Origin: Microlunatus capsulatus
GTDB taxonomy: Bacteria > Actinomycetota > Actinomycetes > Propionibacteriales > Propionibacteriaceae
NCBI RefSeq assembly: GCF_017876495.1
Contig: NZ_JAGIOB010000001.1
Coordinates: 1,364,001 to 1,428,000, forward strand
Length of the DNA: 64,000 bases
Reading direction: 5' to 3'
The notes beneath the pieces were generated by a model. That model was not told where the DNA came from and ran no database searches. It saw only the letters and a program-made list of their open reading frames with translations. Below, piece after piece: positions 8,100 to 16,727 of this stretch. Numbering within the stretch: the first letter of the stretch is position 1; every line of letters begins with the position of its first letter. Both the position numbers and the translations under genes were made by a program.

Positions 8100-9013
8100 C
8101 GGATCTCCCCCATCGCGAGCTGCACGTCGCTGCAGGCCGACAGGTAGGCCTTGGTGCGCCGGGCGATGGGCAGCGGGAGGTCCGGCGGGCAGGGGTAGAG
8201 GTCGTGCTCGATGATCCCGGACAGGTCGCGGCCCAGCCCGGCCAGCGCCTCGAGGACCGGCGGCATGTCCGGCACGCCCAGCGGGGGCTCGGTCATCGCA
8301 CCCATCCGGACGGCCTCGGGCCACACGACGTCCTTGTCGCGGACCACCTCCATGACCGCCGGGTCCACCTGCTTGAGGTGCACGTAGCCGATCCGCTCCG
8401 GGTAGCGGGTGATCAGCTCGACGGAGTCCCCGCCGTAGTAGGCGATGTGACCGGTGTCCAGGCACAGGTTCACCGCGGCCGGGTCGGTCGACTCGAGGAA
8501 CCGCTCCACGTCGGGCTGGTAGCCGACGTGGCTCTCGGCGTGCGGGTGGAACTGGAGCGCCAGCCCGTACTCCTCCCGCACCCGACGGCCCAGCTCGTCG
8601 GTCTGCGACGTCAGCCGCTCCCACTGCTCGGCCGTCAGGTCGGGGCTCTCCAGCTGCGCGCCGGTCTTCTCGTCGCGGTACATGGCCGGGATGACCACGA
8701 CGTGCTGCCCGCCGACCGCCCGGGTGAGGGCGGCGACGTCGGTGACCTGGCGCCAGGTGAAGTCCCAGGAGTCGGGCTGGTGCAGCCGGGAGAACACGGT
8801 GCCGGCGAGCACGGAGAGCCCGTACCGGTCGAGCTCGCCGCGGAGCTCCTCGGGGTCCGTCGGCAGGTAGCCGTAGGGCCCCAGCTCGATGGCCTCGTAG
8901 CCCGCCTCCGCCACCTCGCGGAGGAAGGTGCTGGCCGGCACCTGCGCCGGGTCGCTGGGGAACCACACCCCCCACGAGTCGGGGGCCGTGCCGATGGTGA
9001 GGGTCGATGCCAC
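8096..9013 (-). CDS. iolE: Inosose dehydratase-like TIM-barrel protein (IolE type)
   Basis: This 305-aa TIM-barrel protein probably dehydrates 2-keto-myo-inositol to 3D-trihydroxycyclohexane-1,2-dione, the substrate of IolD. It starts with TAPDSWGVWFPSD, a segment I associate with actinobacterial IolE-type proteins. It has likely metal ligands in QFHPHAESH near residue 160, LDTGHIAYY near 190 and YVHLKQVDP near 215. The start is GTG 9013, with AGGAG about 7 nt upstream. The family also contains inosose isomerases (IolI), so the exact reaction is inferred from position between iolD and iolG. No second IolE candidate exists in the operon. Confidence 0.75.
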   Translation of the reverse strand: MASTLTIGTAPDSWGVWFPSDPAQVPASTFLREVAEAGYEAIELGPYGYLPTDPEELRGELDRYGLSVLAGTVFSRLHQPDSWDFTWRQVTDVAALTRAVGGQHVVVIPAMYRDEKTGAQLESPDLTAEQWERLTSQTDELGRRVREEYGLALQFHPHAESHVGYQPDVERFLESTDPAAVNLCLDTGHIAYYGGDSVELITRYPERIGYVHLKQVDPAVMEVVRDKDVVWPEAVRMGAMTEPPLGVPDMPPVLEALAGLGRDLSGIIEHDLYPCPPDLPLPIARRTKAYLSACSDVQLAMGEIR

Positions 9014-9060
9014 TGCGTCTCCTGCGTCGTCGCTGGGGTGGGGAGGGTGGGGAACGGGGG

Positions 9061-11010
9061 CTAGCGGGTGGGGCGGAGGAAGGGCCGCTGGGCGGTCTTG
9101 TGCGCCTCGTAGGTGCGGCGGGCCTCCTGGGTGGAGGACAGCGTCGAGGTGGCGCTGACCGGCACGTCCCACCAGGACGCGGAGTCGGGGGCGCTGACCA
9201 GGGGGTCGGTCTCGACGTGGATGACCGTCGAGCGCTCGGAGGCCTTGGCCGCCGTGACCGCGTCGGCGAGCTCGGCGACGGTGGTGGTGCGGACGACGTC
9301 GAGGCCGAAGCTCGCGGCGTTCGCGGCCAGGTCGACGGGCAGCACGTCGCCGTCGAGGCGGCCCGAGGCGGGGTCGCGGTAGCGGTAGCGGGTGCCGAAC
9401 CGCTGCGAGCCCAGCGACTCCGACAGCGCGCCGATGGAGGCGTAGCCGTGGTTCTGGACGAGGACGGTGATGATCTTGACGCCCTCCTGGACCGCCGTGG
9501 CCAGCTCGGTGGCCATCATCAAGTAGGAGCCGTCGCCCACCAGGACGAACACGTCGCGGTCGGGGCAGGCCAGCCGGACGCCGATCCCGCCGGCGACCTC
9601 GTAGCCCATCGTCGAGTAGCCGTACTCGACGTGGTAACCCTTCGGGTCGCGGGTCCGCCACAGCTTGTGCAGGTCCCCGGGCATCGAGCCGGCCGCGCAG
9701 ACGACGACGTCACGGGGGTCGGAGAGCTCGTTGACCACCCCGATCACCTCCGCCTGGGTGAGCCGGCCCTCCGACCCCGACGTCGCCGGCCGGTAGGCGG
9801 CGCTGACGGCGGCGTCCCACTCCGCGTCCAGCGCCGCGTACCGGGACCGGTAGGCCTCGTCGACGGCGTGCCCGGCCAGCAGCGCCGTGAGCGCCTCGAG
9901 CGTCTCGCGGGCGTCGGCGACGACGGCGAGCCCGGCGTGCTTGACGGCGTCGATCCGGGCGACGTTGACGTTGACGAACTGGACGTCGGGGTCGGCGAAC
10001 GCCGTCCGGCTGGCGGTGGTGAAGTCGGAGTAGCGGGTGCCGATCCCGATGACCAGGTCCGCCTCCGCGGCGACGGCGTTGGCGGCCGTGGTGCCGGTGG
10101 CCCCGACCGCCCCGAGGCACTGCGGGTGGTCGAAGACGAGGGTGCCCTTGCCGGCCTGGGTCTGCCCGACGGGGATGCCGGTCGCGTCGCAGAACGCGGC
10201 CAGGGCGTCGGTGGCGCCGGAGTAGTGCACCCCTCCCCCGGCGACGACGAGCGGCCGGCGCGCGGAGCGGATGAGCTCGGCGGCGCGCTCCAGCGCCGCG
10301 CGCTCGGGCAGCGGCCGGGCGATCGGCCAGACCCGCCGCTCGAACAGCTCGACGGGCCAGTCGTGGGCCTGGGCCTGCACGTCCTGGGGCAGGCAGAGCG
10401 TGACGGCGCCGGTCTCGGCCGGGTCGGTGAGCACCCGCATCGCGCTCAGCAGCGCGGACGGCAGCTGCTCGGGCCGCCAGATCCGGTCGAAGTAGCGCGA
10501 GACGGGCCGGAAGCAGTCGTTGACGGTGACGTCGCCGGCGGAGGGCTGCTCCAGCTCCTGCAGCAGCGGCGACGCGGCCCGGTCGGCGAAGGTGTCGGCC
10601 GGCACCAGCAGCACGGGCAGCCGGTTGATGGTGGCCAGCGCGGCGCCCGTGACCATGTTGGTCGCGCCGGGTCCGACGCTGGTGGAGACCACCCAGGTCT
10701 GCCGCCGCTCCTTCATCCGGGCGTGGGCGACGGCGGTGTGCACCATCGCCTGCTCGTTGCGCCCCAGGACGTACGGCAGCGCGTCGGGCTCCTCGGTGTC
10801 GTTCCCGAGGGGGACGACCCCCCCGCGCCCCCCCGTACGCGCCAGCTCGGCCTGCAGCAGCGCCTGCCCGAAGCCGGCCACGTTGCCGTGGCCGAAGATC
10901 CCGAGGCAGCCGGCGAACAGCTTCTCCTCCACCCCGTCGGAGGAGGAGTGCTGGACGCTGAGGAACTTGACCATCGCCTGGGCGACGGTCAGGTTCACGG
11001 TTCGGGGCAT
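9061..11010 (-). CDS. iolD: 3D-(3,5/4)-trihydroxycyclohexane-1,2-dione hydrolase
   Basis: This ThDP-dependent enzyme opens the cyclohexanedione ring to give 5-deoxy-glucuronate. The 649-aa protein shows the expected pyrimidine/PP order of the acetolactate synthase fold. Landmarks are a SVGPGATNM motif at residues 111-119, a central domain with AGGGVHYSGA, and the ThDP/Mg motif beginning GDGS at 492-495 and ending QN at 519-520, where many relatives have NN. The ATG at 11010 follows GAAGGAAGG by a normal spacing, one of the strongest ribosome binding sites in the operon. Two bases separate its start from the iolB stop. A 47-bp gap precedes iolE. Confidence 0.93.
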   Translation of the reverse strand: MPRTVNLTVAQAMVKFLSVQHSSSDGVEEKLFAGCLGIFGHGNVAGFGQALLQAELARTGGRGGVVPLGNDTEEPDALPYVLGRNEQAMVHTAVAHARMKERRQTWVVSTSVGPGATNMVTGAALATINRLPVLLVPADTFADRAASPLLQELEQPSAGDVTVNDCFRPVSRYFDRIWRPEQLPSALLSAMRVLTDPAETGAVTLCLPQDVQAQAHDWPVELFERRVWPIARPLPERAALERAAELIRSARRPLVVAGGGVHYSGATDALAAFCDATGIPVGQTQAGKGTLVFDHPQCLGAVGATGTTAANAVAAEADLVIGIGTRYSDFTTASRTAFADPDVQFVNVNVARIDAVKHAGLAVVADARETLEALTALLAGHAVDEAYRSRYAALDAEWDAAVSAAYRPATSGSEGRLTQAEVIGVVNELSDPRDVVVCAAGSMPGDLHKLWRTRDPKGYHVEYGYSTMGYEVAGGIGVRLACPDRDVFVLVGDGSYLMMATELATAVQEGVKIITVLVQNHGYASIGALSESLGSQRFGTRYRYRDPASGRLDGDVLPVDLAANAASFGLDVVRTTTVAELADAVTAAKASERSTVIHVETDPLVSAPDSASWWDVPVSATSTLSSTQEARRTYEAHKTAQRPFLRPTR

Positions 11011-11012
11011 GC

Positions 11013-11891
11013 TCAGCCTTCCTTCGCTGCGGTGAGTCGGGGGTCGACGGGCTGGTCGGCCCACGTGCCGCGGACCCAGGTCTGGTCCGGGTGGTCGGAG
11101 ATCCTCCACGCGCGCTCGGGCGAGGGCCCGGCCATCACGTTGAGGTAGTACAGGGGGTGCCCGGGGGCGGCGACGCAGGGGCCGTGCCAGCCGAACGGCA
11201 CCAGCACGGTGTCGCGGTCGTGGACCTCCTCCAGGACCTCGATCGGGTGCCCGGGCGAGGACGAGGTGCGCATGAACCCCAGCCCCGGCTCGCCGTGCGG
11301 GCCGGGCGCGACCTCGAAGTAGTAGATCTCCTCGAGCTCGGACTCGGTCGCGGTCGTCTCGTCGTGCTTGTGCGCCGGGTAGGAGGACCAGTTGCCGTCC
11401 GGCGTGATGACCTCGCACGCGATGAGCGCCCCGGCGTCGAGCGCCTCGGGCGTGGCGAAGTTGCGCACCTGCCGGCTGGACGGCCCGGCCCCGCGGAGCT
11501 CGACGGGCACGTCGGCCGCGGCGCCGTAGCGGAAGGGCAGCACCCGGTCGGTCCGCGCCCCGCACAGGGCGAAGCGGCCGCCGGCGGCGGAGGCGAGCGT
11601 CGCGACCGAGCCCACCGGGAGGTAGGCGAGGTCGGTGGGACCGGCGAAGACGTCGGGCCGCCCGTGCAGGGCGTGGCGGACGCCGTCGACCGCGACGTCG
11701 ACCGCGCCGCTCAGCGGCAGCACGACCACCTCGGCGTCCCCGGTCGCGACGGTCCGGGTGCCGCCGGCGGCCAGGGTCAGCACGCGGAGGCTGGAGTAGC
11801 CCCAGGCCGCCGACTCCGGGGTCACCTCGAGGTCGTAGCCGTCGCGGGCGGCCGAGCCGGCGGGCAGGTAGTAGCGGCTCACCGTGCTCAC
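11013..11891 (-). CDS. iolB: 5-deoxy-glucuronate isomerase
   Basis: This enzyme isomerises 5-deoxy-D-glucuronate to 2-deoxy-5-keto-D-gluconate, the substrate of IolC. The 292-aa bicupin has the metal-binding motif HKHDE at residues 174-178, followed by a glutamate-rich ELEEIYYFEV strand and a FGWHGP segment near the C-terminus that supplies another His. Two cupin halves are visible, with the N-terminal half less conserved as is normal. The GTG start overlaps the stop of the Cgl0159-type gene by 4 bp. Confidence 0.93.
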   Translation of the reverse strand: MSTVSRYYLPAGSAARDGYDLEVTPESAAWGYSSLRVLTLAAGGTRTVATGDAEVVVLPLSGAVDVAVDGVRHALHGRPDVFAGPTDLAYLPVGSVATLASAAGGRFALCGARTDRVLPFRYGAAADVPVELRGAGPSSRQVRNFATPEALDAGALIACEVITPDGNWSSYPAHKHDETTATESELEEIYYFEVAPGPHGEPGLGFMRTSSSPGHPIEVLEEVHDRDTVLVPFGWHGPCVAAPGHPLYYLNVMAGPSPERAWRISDHPDQTWVRGTWADQPVDPRLTAAKEG

Positions 11892-12799
11892 CGGACCATC
11901 GCGACGGCGGTGTCGACGGCGCGGGCCACGTCGTCGTCGGCCGGGTAGAGCATCGTGCGGCCCAGCACCAGGCCGCGGACCGACGGCAGGGCCAGCGCCG
12001 CCTGCCAGCGCGCGTAGGTGGCGTCCGGGTCGCCGGCGGGGTCGCCGCCCAGCAGCAGGGTGGGCAGCGTGGTGGCGTCCATCACGCGCTCCATCTCCTC
12101 GACGACGGGGAGCTTCAGCCAGGTGTAGGCGCTGGAGGCGCCCAGGCCCTGGGCGATGTGCACCGACCTGATGACGGCGTCGGCGGACAGGTCGTTGACG
12201 ACCGCGCCCCCGACCCGGCGGGACAGGAAGGGCTCGACCAGCGCGATCCGCTGCGCGCGGGCCAGCTCGGTGACGGCGCGGCCGCACTGCTCGAGGGTGG
12301 CGACGGTGCCCGGGTCGTCGAGGTCGATCCGGGTGAGCATCTTGGCGCCCTCGAAGCCGGCCTCGACGGTGCCTCGGACGTCGTAGCCGGTCTGCCGGTC
12401 GTCCAGCTCGAAGGACGCGCCCTGCAGGCCGCCGCGGTTCAGCGAGGAGAAGACGAGCTTGTCCTCCAGCGCGCCCAGCAGCAGCAGGTCCTCGGCGATG
12501 TCGGCCGTGGCCAGCAGCCCGTCGACGCCCGGCCGGGCCAGCGCGGTCGCCAGCCGCTCCAGCAGGTCGTGCCGGTCGTTCATCGCCGTCGGCCGACCGG
12601 CCGCCGCCAGGGCCCCGCGGGCGGGGTGGTCGCAGGCGACGACCATCAGCCGGCCGTCGGGGCCGAAGACGTCGGCGCGACGCCGGCGCTCGGCCAGCAG
12701 GCGGGCGATCCGCTGCGGCTCGCGGGCCCGGACCTCGTTGATCTCGGCGACCGAGCCCACGAAGCCCGGGGTGCGGGCCGGGGCGGTCAGCGCGGTCAC
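11888..12799 (-). CDS. Cgl0159-type (beta/alpha)8 aldolase-like protein, candidate IolJ replacement
   Basis: This 303-aa protein looks like a class I aldolase of the DeoC/LacD type. MVVACDHPARGAL near residues 49-61 precedes a barrel with GAKMLTRIDLDD near 150, a TWLKLPVV strand near 222 that offers a Schiff-base Lys candidate, and LLLGGDPAGDP near 245. It occupies the position of C. glutamicum Cgl0159, between iolC and the next iol gene, as I recall that cluster. No iolJ is present, yet IolC's product must be cleaved to malonate semialdehyde and DHAP. My inference is that this protein performs that cleavage. The GTG start overlaps iolC by 4 bp. Confidence 0.75.
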   Translation of the reverse strand: MTALTAPARTPGFVGSVAEINEVRAREPQRIARLLAERRRRADVFGPDGRLMVVACDHPARGALAAAGRPTAMNDRHDLLERLATALARPGVDGLLATADIAEDLLLLGALEDKLVFSSLNRGGLQGASFELDDRQTGYDVRGTVEAGFEGAKMLTRIDLDDPGTVATLEQCGRAVTELARAQRIALVEPFLSRRVGGAVVNDLSADAVIRSVHIAQGLGASSAYTWLKLPVVEEMERVMDATTLPTLLLGGDPAGDPDATYARWQAALALPSVRGLVLGRTMLYPADDDVARAVDTAVAMVR

Positions 12800-13854
12800 C
12801 GGGCGAGCCCGACGTGCACCGCGTGCGCGGCGTCGAGCCCGGCGTTCGGGTCGCCGCCGGCCAGCAGGGTCTCGATCTCGGCGCCGGTGGGCATGGCGGT
12901 CGAGCACTCCAGGCGGGAGGCGACGATGGCCCCGGCCGCGTTGGCCCGGGCCAGCACCTGCTCCAGCGGCCAGCCGGCCAGCAGCCCGTGGCAGAGCGAC
13001 CCGCCGAAGGAGTCGCCGGCGCCCAGGCCGTTGAGCGGGGTGATGGGGATCGGCGGGCTCTCGACGCGCTCCCCCGAGCGCGTCTTGGCCAGCACGCCCT
13101 TCGGGCCCTGCTTGACCACCGCGAGCTCGACGCCGGCGGCCAGCAGCGCGTCGGCCGCCCGCTCCGGGTCGCTCTCGCCGACGGCCACCTCGCACTCCTC
13201 GCGGTTGCCGACGGCCACGGTGACCTGGGGCAGCACCTTCTGGACCTGCTCGCTGGCGTGGCCGGGGGTCTCCCAGAACATCGGCCGGTAGTCGAGGTCG
13301 AGGACGGTGAACGGCCGTCGGTCGCGCGCTTCGAGGACGGCGGCGTGCGCGGCCCGGCTGGGCTCCTCGCTGAGACCGCTCACCGAGAGCCACATCAGCG
13401 CGGTGGCCCGGACGGCGTCCAGGTCGAGGTCCTCGGGCCGCACCTGCAGGTCCGGCGCGGTGGGCTTGCGGTAGAAGTACAGCGGGAAGTCGTCCGGCGG
13501 GAAGATCTCGCAGAACGTCACCGGTGTCGCGTAGGTGGTGTTCGTGACGACGTGGGCGTCGCTCACCCCGAGGTCGCGCAGCTCGCGGCGCACGTAGCGC
13601 CCGAAGGGGTCGTCGCCGACGCCGGTGATGATGCCCGCGCGGCGGCCCAGCCGGGCGGCGGCGACGGCGACGTTGGCCGTGGTGCCGCCGAGGTACTTGC
13701 CGAAGGTCTGCACGTCCTCCAGCCCGACGCCCACCTGCAGCGGGTAGATGTCGACGCCGGCGCGGCCGAAGGTCAGCACCTCCAGGGGTGCGTCCGCCGG
13801 TCCGCCCGCCCGTCCGGCGGGCGGCTGCGGGACGGCGTGGGCGTCGCTGCTCAT
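12796..13854 (-). CDS. iolC: 5-dehydro-2-deoxygluconokinase
   Basis: This PfkB-family kinase phosphorylates 2-deoxy-5-keto-D-gluconate. The 352-aa protein has a substrate-side GGTTANVAVAAARLG motif near residues 56-70 and the PfkB signature NGLGAGDSFGG at 275-285, which supplies the catalytic Asp. It is not fused to an aldolase, unlike IolC-IolJ fusions in some proteobacteria. I chose ATG 13854 because GAGGAGA lies just upstream; the in-frame ATG at 13944 would overlap the promoter. It is the first gene of the operon. Confidence 0.92.
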   Translation of the reverse strand: MSSDAHAVPQPPAGRAGGPADAPLEVLTFGRAGVDIYPLQVGVGLEDVQTFGKYLGGTTANVAVAAARLGRRAGIITGVGDDPFGRYVRRELRDLGVSDAHVVTNTTYATPVTFCEIFPPDDFPLYFYRKPTAPDLQVRPEDLDLDAVRATALMWLSVSGLSEEPSRAAHAAVLEARDRRPFTVLDLDYRPMFWETPGHASEQVQKVLPQVTVAVGNREECEVAVGESDPERAADALLAAGVELAVVKQGPKGVLAKTRSGERVESPPIPITPLNGLGAGDSFGGSLCHGLLAGWPLEQVLARANAAGAIVASRLECSTAMPTGAEIETLLAGGDPNAGLDAAHAVHVGLAR

Positions 13855-13898
13855 GGCTCTCCTCGGCGGAGCGGGGTCGGTGGCCCCGGTCCGCGTCG

Positions 13899-13943
13899 AA
13901 CCTAGGGCCTGGGTCGCGGCCCTGTCAACGATATGTACGGACA
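13899..13943 (-). promoter_or_regulatory. Promoter and candidate operator of the inositol operon
   Basis: On the minus strand TTGACA (13928-13923) is followed after 18 nt by TAGGTT (13904-13899), a good sigma-70-type promoter about 45 nt before iolC. Just upstream lies TGTCCGTACA (13943-13934), a TGT-N4-ACA inverted repeat that a GntR- or LacI-type repressor might bind. No iolR gene is visible in the window, so the regulator is unknown. Confidence 0.55.
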
Positions 13944-14002
13944 AACGGTCAAGACCCGTCGCCGCTCCCCGTCCGGCACCCCGCCGGACCCCCGGGCAGC
14001 GC

Positions 14003-15001
14003 TCAAGGGCGGCGGCGGCGCAGCCCGACCAGGAAGCCGGAGCCCCACGAGAGGTGCGTCGCGGCCAGCACGACCGGCAGCCAGGCCCGGGCCCGGGCCG
14101 GCATCGGCCCGGCGGTGGCCGCCCCGGCGAGGACGACGGCGAGGTAGCCCAGCGGGGCGGCGAGGCCCAGCCGCAGCAGCCGGGAGCCGGTCGCCAGCCC
14201 CAGAGCGCCGGCGGCGGTGCCGACGGCGATCCCGCTGACGGCGGCGGGCGGCGCGAGGTAGCGCAGGTTCGCCGTCTCGGGGTGCCGCCGGACGACCTCG
14301 CGGCGCCACTTGCCCGTGTCGTACATCTGCTTCAGCAGGGCCCGCAGCGACGAGCGCGGGCGGTAGGTGACCCGCAGCTCCGGGGAGAACCAGATCCGCC
14401 GCCCGCTGCCGCGCAGCCGGTAGTTCAGCTCCCAGTCCTGGGCCCGGTGCATCGTCTCGTCGAAGCCCCCGACGGCCTGCAGGGCCTCCTTGCGGAAGAC
14501 CCCGAGGAAGACCGTCTCGGCCTCCCCCGCGGGCGAGCCCGCCAGGTGGAAGGCGGAGCCGCCCAGGCCCAGCCGGGTCGTGTAGGCCGAGGCGACGGCC
14601 TGCTCGAAGGCCGAGCGGCCCTGGGCGTCCATCACGCCGCCGACGTTGGCCGCGCCGGTCTCCTCCAGCAGCTCGACGGCCCGGGCGATGTAGCCGTTGG
14701 TGAGCTCGCCGTGCCCGTCGACGCGGACGACGACGTCGTGGTGGGCCGCGGCCACGCCGAGGTTGAGCGCGTGCGGCGTGCGGCCGGCCGGGTTGTCGAC
14801 CACCCGGATCCGGGGGTCCCCGGCGGCCAGCTCGTCGGCGATCGTGCGGGTCGCGTCACGGCTGGGTCCGACGACGAGCAGCACCTCCAGCTCGCCGGGG
14901 TACTGCTGGTCGAGGACCCGGCCCACGGCGGCGGCGAGGTGCCGCTCCTCGTTCAGCACGGGCATGACGACGCTGACCCCGGGCCAGCTGCGTGCGCTCA
15001 T
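14003..15001 (-). CDS. Family 2 glycosyltransferase with C-terminal membrane segments
   Basis: The 332-aa protein has a GT-A fold: VSVVMPVLNEERHL near residues 9-22, a DxD-like RVDGHG near 95, and an acceptor-side motif RAQDWELNYR near 190-199. About three hydrophobic segments follow at roughly 240-325, anchoring it to the membrane. It probably transfers a sugar from a nucleotide donor to a lipid or envelope glycan; the donor cannot be read from sequence. It sits 66 bp downstream of an LCP gene on the same strand, which suggests a shared role in wall glycopolymer assembly. The start is ATG 15001. Confidence 0.85.
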   Translation of the reverse strand: MSARSWPGVSVVMPVLNEERHLAAAVGRVLDQQYPGELEVLLVVGPSRDATRTIADELAAGDPRIRVVDNPAGRTPHALNLGVAAAHHDVVVRVDGHGELTNGYIARAVELLEETGAANVGGVMDAQGRSAFEQAVASAYTTRLGLGGSAFHLAGSPAGEAETVFLGVFRKEALQAVGGFDETMHRAQDWELNYRLRGSGRRIWFSPELRVTYRPRSSLRALLKQMYDTGKWRREVVRRHPETANLRYLAPPAAVSGIAVGTAAGALGLATGSRLLRLGLAAPLGYLAVVLAGAATAGPMPARARAWLPVVLAATHLSWGSGFLVGLRRRRP

Positions 15002-15067
15002 CCGCTCATCCTGTCAGCCGCGGCCGGTCCGGGCCGGAGCACGCGCCCGCGCCCCGGCCGGTTCCGG

Positions 15068-16543
15068 TCAGGCCGAGCAGACCGCGGTCAGGTCGTCGGT
15101 GTCGGCGCCCTTGCTCGCGGCCGGCTTCTTCTGCTTCGGGGCCGCGGTGCTGGTGCCGCCGGCGGTCGGGCTGGCGGCGTCCGGGGCGGGCTCCGGGTCG
15201 TCCTTGGCCTCCGACGCGGCGATCTTGTCCGCGACCGCGGTCCGGATGACGTCGAAGTCGGGGGCGCCGGGCTGGATCAGCGGCGGCACCACGGCCAGGC
15301 TCGACGTCGGCAGCTTCTTGGCCTTGAGGGCGAGGTCCATCATCGTCCCCAGCTCGGACGTGGGCACGCTGGTCGCCACCACCTCCTGGCCCGCGGCGGC
15401 GATCTTGTTGAAGTTCGTCAGCACCGTCGCCGGGTCCATCTGGTCGAGCATCGCGTTCATCACGCACTTCTGCCGGACCATCCGGTCGTAGTCGCTGGAG
15501 TCCGAGCGGGACCGCGCGAACCACAGCGCCTCCCGGCCGTCGAGGTGCCGGTTCTTGCCCGCCTCCACGTACCCGTAGATCTTGCTGCTGCCGCCGCCGA
15601 TCGGCACCCGGCGGTAGACGTCCATGGTGATGCCGCCGACGGCGTCGACGAGGTCCTCGAAGCCCTTGAGGTCGATGAGCGCCCAGTAGTTGATCTGCAG
15701 GCCGGTGGCCCCCTCGACGGCCTCCACGGTGGCCTGCGCCCCCGGGTTGCGGACACCGGGGTACAGCTCGGGGTGCTCGCTGGCGTAGGTGTAGACGGCG
15801 TTGAGCATGCAGGAGTGGTCGGCGCAGGTGTAGCCGTCGGGGAACTGGGCGTGCAGCGGCGAGGACTCCGGGAACGGCACGTCCTCGAGGTTGCGGGGCA
15901 GGCTGACCAGCACGGTGCGCCCCGTCTCGGCGTCGACGCTGGCCACCGTCATGCTGTCCGGCCGCAGCCCGACGCGGTCCTTGCCGGCGTCGCCACCCAG
16001 CAGCAGGACGTTGTACCGGCCGTGCTTGACCTCCTGGTCGCCGCCGCCGGCGAAGACCGAGGCCACCAGGTCGCGCTGGGAGGACACGATCGAGGCCGAG
16101 GCGAGCAGCCCACCGACGACGGTCAAGACGAGGGCCAGGTTGAGCACGGCGAAGCCGAGCCGGTGCCGCCGGGCGAGCTCGGGAGGGCGGCTGATCCGCC
16201 AGGCGTCGAGGAACAGCAGCCCCCAGCCGATCCCGAGGACGACGAGGGCCACCTGCACCAGCCGGAGCGTGACGCCGCTGGTCAGCAGCGTGATGGCGCC
16301 GCCGCGCCAGACCAGCGCGAGCAGCGCGACCAGGACGAGCACCGCCCAGAGCCCGGCCCAGACCCGCAGGGCGAGCCGGCCGACCGCCCGGTTGCCCGCC
16401 GCGACCTGCGCCGAGCCGGGCAGCACGAGCGTCATGCCGAGGAACGTCAGGCCGCGGCGCAGCTTGACGCGCTCGCTGCGCTGCTGGGGGGTGTGCAGGG
16501 TGGTCGGGAGGTGCCGTGCGTCCTCCGCGGTGCTACTCGACAC
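15068..16543 (-). CDS. LytR-CpsA-Psr family glycopolymer transferase
   Basis: LCP proteins attach undecaprenyl/decaprenyl-linked glycopolymers to peptidoglycan outside the membrane. This 491-aa protein has about four hydrophobic segments in its first 170 residues and then the LCP domain. Landmarks are GGDAGKDRVGLRPDSM, VSLPRNLEDVPFP, a YWALIDLKGFEDLVDAVGGI segment and ARSRSDSSDYDRMVRQ, with the Arg and Asp residues that bind pyrophosphate. The C-terminus is low-complexity and Lys/Ala-rich. I chose GTG 16543 behind AAAGG; an ATG at 16642 would run into the divergent promoter. Two cysteines (CADHSC) near the middle may form a disulfide. Confidence 0.88.
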   Translation of the reverse strand: MSSSTAEDARHLPTTLHTPQQRSERVKLRRGLTFLGMTLVLPGSAQVAAGNRAVGRLALRVWAGLWAVLVLVALLALVWRGGAITLLTSGVTLRLVQVALVVLGIGWGLLFLDAWRISRPPELARRHRLGFAVLNLALVLTVVGGLLASASIVSSQRDLVASVFAGGGDQEVKHGRYNVLLLGGDAGKDRVGLRPDSMTVASVDAETGRTVLVSLPRNLEDVPFPESSPLHAQFPDGYTCADHSCMLNAVYTYASEHPELYPGVRNPGAQATVEAVEGATGLQINYWALIDLKGFEDLVDAVGGITMDVYRRVPIGGGSSKIYGYVEAGKNRHLDGREALWFARSRSDSSDYDRMVRQKCVMNAMLDQMDPATVLTNFNKIAAAGQEVVATSVPTSELGTMMDLALKAKKLPTSSLAVVPPLIQPGAPDFDVIRTAVADKIAASEAKDDPEPAPDAASPTAGGTSTAAPKQKKPAASKGADTDDLTAVCSA

Positions 16544-16715
16544 CTGGGAGCCTTTCGTCTGCTTCGGGGAAGGCGACCCGGCGCGGCTGCGTGTCCGACG
16601 GTAGGGGTGCAGGGCCCGGCAGGTCGCAGCCAGTATGGCCACGGCCGCCGGTCACCGAGCCCGTGCCACGCCGGGACGGCGGCCTTTCACAGGCTCCGCG
16701 GACAGCACCTCCCGC

Positions 16716-16721
16716 TACCCT
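16716..16721 (+). promoter_or_regulatory. Leaderless -10 box for the second LCP gene
   Basis: TACCCT ends 6 nt before the ATG at 16728 and no ribosome binding site is present. Confidence 0.5.
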
Positions 16722-16727
16722 CGGCAC

